From NCBI GenBank assembly GCA_903904765.1, contig CAIVEA010000759.1:1-9667 (forward strand): a DNA stretch of 9,667 bases, written 5' to 3'. The position numbers were made by a program, and so were the translations under genes. The notes beneath the pieces were generated by a model. That model searched no databases, was not told the DNA's origin, and saw only the letters and a program-made list of their open reading frames with translations. Below, piece by piece: positions 7,214-9,667 of this stretch. The first letter of the stretch is position 1. Every line of letters starts with the position of its first letter. This DNA comes from an uncultured Chloroflexota bacterium. Its GTDB lineage: Bacteria; Chloroflexota; Anaerolineae; Aggregatilineales; Phototrophicaceae.

Positions 7214-7398
7214 AACAACACCTGCAAGCAACAAGAATGAAGGTTAAACGCGCTCGACTATACCTGATTTGCAAAATCTAGGACGCAAACCATTCTGCGT
7301 AAAAAAGAGTCATCTGTTGCAAATTGTTATCTCGATTCCAGACAGGCTATCGTACAATAAATAGATAAACACCTCTGTACGGGAAAGTATGTATATTC
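7214..7398. promoter_or_regulatory. Divergent intergenic region, weak promoter candidates both ways
   Basis: This 185-nt AT-richer stretch lies between a minus-strand and a plus-strand gene start and must contain both promoters. Candidates are TATAGT on the minus strand (7262-7257), 44 nt before the ATG at 7213, and TACAAT on the plus strand (7353-7358), about 40 nt before the ATG at 7399. Neither has a good -35 element. ACGCA (7283-7287) and TGCGT (7296-7300) form a short inverted repeat that could be a protein-binding site. No coding sequence is seen here. Confidence 0.3.
7219..7223 (-). promoter_or_regulatory. Ribosome binding site of the DUF998-like gene
   Basis: AGGTG on the minus strand, 5 nt before the ATG at 7213. 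It decides that start over the in-frame TTG at 7234. Confidence 0.55.
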
Positions 7399-9667
7399 AT
7401 GCGTCAATCACAGCGCAAACGATCTCGATTCCTGATTTTTTTCGTGCTGCTGATCGTGGGATTGAGCGCAGCCTTCCTAAACGCACAGGATAGCACCCAA
7501 AATAGCCTACCGGATGCGCCGCTGCCCACCGATGTCCCTATCGAAACCACCAGCACCGCCGATGTGCCGCCCCCGGAACAATCCACTGGCCTGCCTACGC
7601 CCACCGAACCTACGCTGGATGCGCCCGTCGTCACCATCACCGAAACGCCCCTACCCACCCTTGTGGACAGCACGCCGGACGCGCCCACCGCGCCGCCTCC
7701 CCTACCTACCGAGTCCCCACTACATCTGCTCGTCCGCGACCTGCTGGACAGCGGCGATCTGTCACACTGGCAGTTGAGCGAAGGCTGGTCGCTCGTCCCC
7801 ATGCCAGAAGGGACAGGCTACGCCCTTCAAACCGTCAGCGCCAACCCCGCCCGCCTGACCAAAGGCGCGTTCTTCAACGCCAGCGCCCGCCTGCGCTTCG
7901 CCCTCAGCGGCGGCAGTATCTCGCTCAGCCTGCGTGTGAGCGAGTCAAGTCGTTACACCACCATCCTCGATTCCAGTGGCCTACTGCGCCTATTGCGCGG
8001 GGATGCGCTGCTGGCTTCGGTGGCACTCCCGCCCGTCACTGGCTGGCACACGCTCCAGCTTTCGGTCATCAACGATATTCTGCGCGTGACGGTGGATGAG
8101 ATCGAGTGGATCGCCCTACAAGACAGCGCCCCGCTGCCCCCCGGCAATATCGAGATCGTTGCCAGCGGGGATGCACCGCTGCTGGCTGATGATTTCTTCC
8201 TGTTCGTCCCCGAAGTGGACTACAGCCTGTATCCCACGGCCACCGCTATCCCGCAACCTACACCCGTAGAGAACACACCAGACGCGCCCACCCCCACCGA
8301 AGTGCTACCCACGCCCACCGAATCTGTATCCACACCTACCGGATTCGCGCCCACGCCCACACTAAGCGCAACCGTCACACCTGCCGCCACCGCCATCCCG
8401 TCTGACCGGATGGTTGCCGAAGCCGAGGACAATCACCTCAGCCGTTACGGTCAGTGGCAGTTCACCACCGCACCGAACGCCAGCGGTGGACAGGTGTTGA
8501 GCAGCAGCGGCACCACCGGAGATGTGCTGGAGGTATTCTTCGGCGGCACGGACATCACCCTAACCTACCTGAACGGCCTCACCAACGCCGCCTTTACGTT
8601 GGTGCTGGATGGCAACCCGCGTCAAACCCTCGTCACTACGCAGCAAACCAGCGCCAACCGCGAAGAAATCCGCCTGAGCGATCTATCCGCCAGCCCGCAT
8701 CATCTCCGCATCGAGGCCATCAACGGCATAGTCTTTCTGGACACGCTCATTTTGGAGACGTTCGTCAGCCCGTTAACCGTGCAGAGCGATATGTCGGGCG
8801 TATCGAACGACGTGATCGCCGCCTTCCAGCAGCAGGACACGGTGCAGGTCATCGTGGTGCTGAACACCCCGCAAGCGGCTGTCTCCGGCGCGGCGGCGAT
8901 GAGCATGTCGCTGCCCCGTCAGCAGGCGGCAGTTATCGCTGACCTACCTACCAACCAGATCGAATCCGCCGCGCCCTTCCAGATCGTGCCGGCCATCGCC
9001 GCCGAAGTCACCGAAAATGGGCTGGTCGCGCTGCAAGAGAACCCGCTGGTGGCCTCGGTTCAGTTGGATGTGCCGGTTTACGCCTCGCTTGCCGAGAGCC
9101 GTGCGCTCATGCACGTCCCTGCCGTCGAAAGGGGCTACGGACTGACCGGACGCGGCGTAACAGTAGCAGTGCTGGATACAGGCATCGGCACGCACCCCAA
9201 TCTGAATGACAGCATCCTCGCGCAACAATGCTTCGTCACGCGGGGCTGTCCCAGCAGCACCCGCAGTACCAGCAGCAACGCCCGTGATGGTCACGGGCAC
9301 GGTACGCATGTGAGTGGCATCATCACCTCCAACAACAACACCTATCGTGGCATCGCCAGCAACGCGGGCATTGTAGCCGTCAAAGTCCTCGATGACATGG
9401 GTAGTGGCTACTTTTCAGATGTCGTGCGCGGACTGGAATGGGTATACCTGAACCGCACTCTGTACAACATCCGCCTTGTGAACCTCAGCCTCGGCGGCGG
9501 CGGCTATACCGGCAACTGCGATGCGACCTATCCCGCGCTGACCGACATCGTGAACCGGCTGTACAGCGCCGGCGTGGTGGTATTCGCCGCCAGCGGCAAC
9601 AACAGCACTCCCAACCAGATCAGTATGCCCGCCTGTGTGAGTAATATCGTTTCCGTCGGCTCGATCA
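7399..9667 (+). CDS. Secreted multidomain subtilisin-like S8 serine protease (3' partial)
   Basis: The frame is open from ATG 7399 to the window edge (756 residues); TAA at 7366 closes it upstream and no other start is available. Residues 1-29 are a signal peptide (RQSQRKRSR, hydrophobic run, FLNA before QD). A Pro/Thr-rich linker (about 38-108) leads to a concanavalin-like beta domain (about 110-275; DLSHWQLSEGW ... WHTLQLSVINDILRVTVD). A second Pro/Thr linker (about 279-334) leads to a galactose-binding-like or CBM-like domain (about 338-454; VAEAEDN ... ASPHHLRIEAINGIVFLDTLIL). Residues about 482-570 resemble an I9-type propeptide. The S8 domain then carries Asp593 (AVLDTG), His634 (HGHGTHVSG) and oxyanion Asn734 (AASGNN); the GTSMA serine lies beyond the window. 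Probably autoprocessed and exported, degrading extracellular protein; the beta domains may bind polysaccharide. The binding-site match upstream (GGGAAAG, 7381-7387) is weak. Confidence 0.9.
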   Translation, partial: MRQSQRKRSRFLIFFVLLIVGLSAAFLNAQDSTQNSLPDAPLPTDVPIETTSTADVPPPEQSTGLPTPTEPTLDAPVVTITETPLPTLVDSTPDAPTAPPPLPTESPLHLLVRDLLDSGDLSHWQLSEGWSLVPMPEGTGYALQTVSANPARLTKGAFFNASARLRFALSGGSISLSLRVSESSRYTTILDSSGLLRLLRGDALLASVALPPVTGWHTLQLSVINDILRVTVDEIEWIALQDSAPLPPGNIEIVASGDAPLLADDFFLFVPEVDYSLYPTATAIPQPTPVENTPDAPTPTEVLPTPTESVSTPTGFAPTPTLSATVTPAATAIPSDRMVAEAEDNHLSRYGQWQFTTAPNASGGQVLSSSGTTGDVLEVFFGGTDITLTYLNGLTNAAFTLVLDGNPRQTLVTTQQTSANREEIRLSDLSASPHHLRIEAINGIVFLDTLILETFVSPLTVQSDMSGVSNDVIAAFQQQDTVQVIVVLNTPQAAVSGAAAMSMSLPRQQAAVIADLPTNQIESAAPFQIVPAIAAEVTENGLVALQENPLVASVQLDVPVYASLAESRALMHVPAVERGYGLTGRGVTVAVLDTGIGTHPNLNDSILAQQCFVTRGCPSSTRSTSSNARDGHGHGTHVSGIITSNNNTYRGIASNAGIVAVKVLDDMGSGYFSDVVRGLEWVYLNRTLYNIRLVNLSLGGGGYTGNCDATYPALTDIVNRLYSAGVVVFAASGNNSTPNQISMPACVSNIVSVGSI

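Noticed and set aside
7404..7802. A 132-codon Gly/Ser/Val-rich minus-strand frame
   Set aside because: It is the complement of the Pro/Thr linker of the secreted protease, whose signal peptide starts at the same place.
8944..9309. A 121-codon minus-strand frame opposite the protease
   Set aside because: It overlaps the catalytic Asp and His of an S8 protease in the other strand; low-information Gly/Ala/Arg-rich product.

Overview
The window looks like a chromosomal segment from a Chloroflexota bacterium, most likely Anaerolineae-like. It is GC-rich. The signs are a Ycf45-type R3H ATPase, a TIR/membrane-span/WD40 protein with the C-terminal tail typical of Chloroflexi WD40 proteins, a secreted SH3b protein with the Cys-rich N-terminal pattern of that phylum, and Pro/Thr ('TPTE'-like) linkers in a secreted subtilase. 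This assignment is inference from family resemblance; there is no rRNA or other marker gene.

Layout: (1) 39-1685, plus strand, a complete AAA-type ATPase with an R3H domain. (2) 1686-1892, a non-coding junction between convergent genes, packed with inverted repeats. (3) 1893-6390, minus strand, a two-gene unit transcribed leftward. The first gene is a TIR domain / transmembrane helix / 14-repeat WD40 protein (3514-6390). Its stop overlaps the ribosome binding site of the second, a secreted protein with an SH3b domain, a FecR-like segment and a 182-residue tail with no basic residue (1893-3503). (4) 6391-6553, an intergenic stretch with a TATAAT box, a duplicated 8-mer near the predicted transcription start, and a hairpin behind the upstream gene. 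(5) 6554-7213, minus strand, a six-helix DUF998-like membrane protein. (6) 7214-7398, a divergent intergenic region. (7) 7399 to the window end, plus strand, a secreted multidomain S8 protease cut off before its catalytic serine.

The most interesting unit is the TIR-WD40 / secreted-protein pair. The TIR half keeps the glutamate expected of NAD-cleaving TIR domains. The positively charged flank of the membrane span suggests the TIR faces the cytoplasm and the two predicted propellers face outside, where the secreted, strongly acidic partner would also end up. This would be a membrane receptor with a nucleotide-consuming or signalling output and an exported partner. The topology, the activity and the partnership are all inferred. 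No RNA gene, CRISPR array, transposase or origin was seen.
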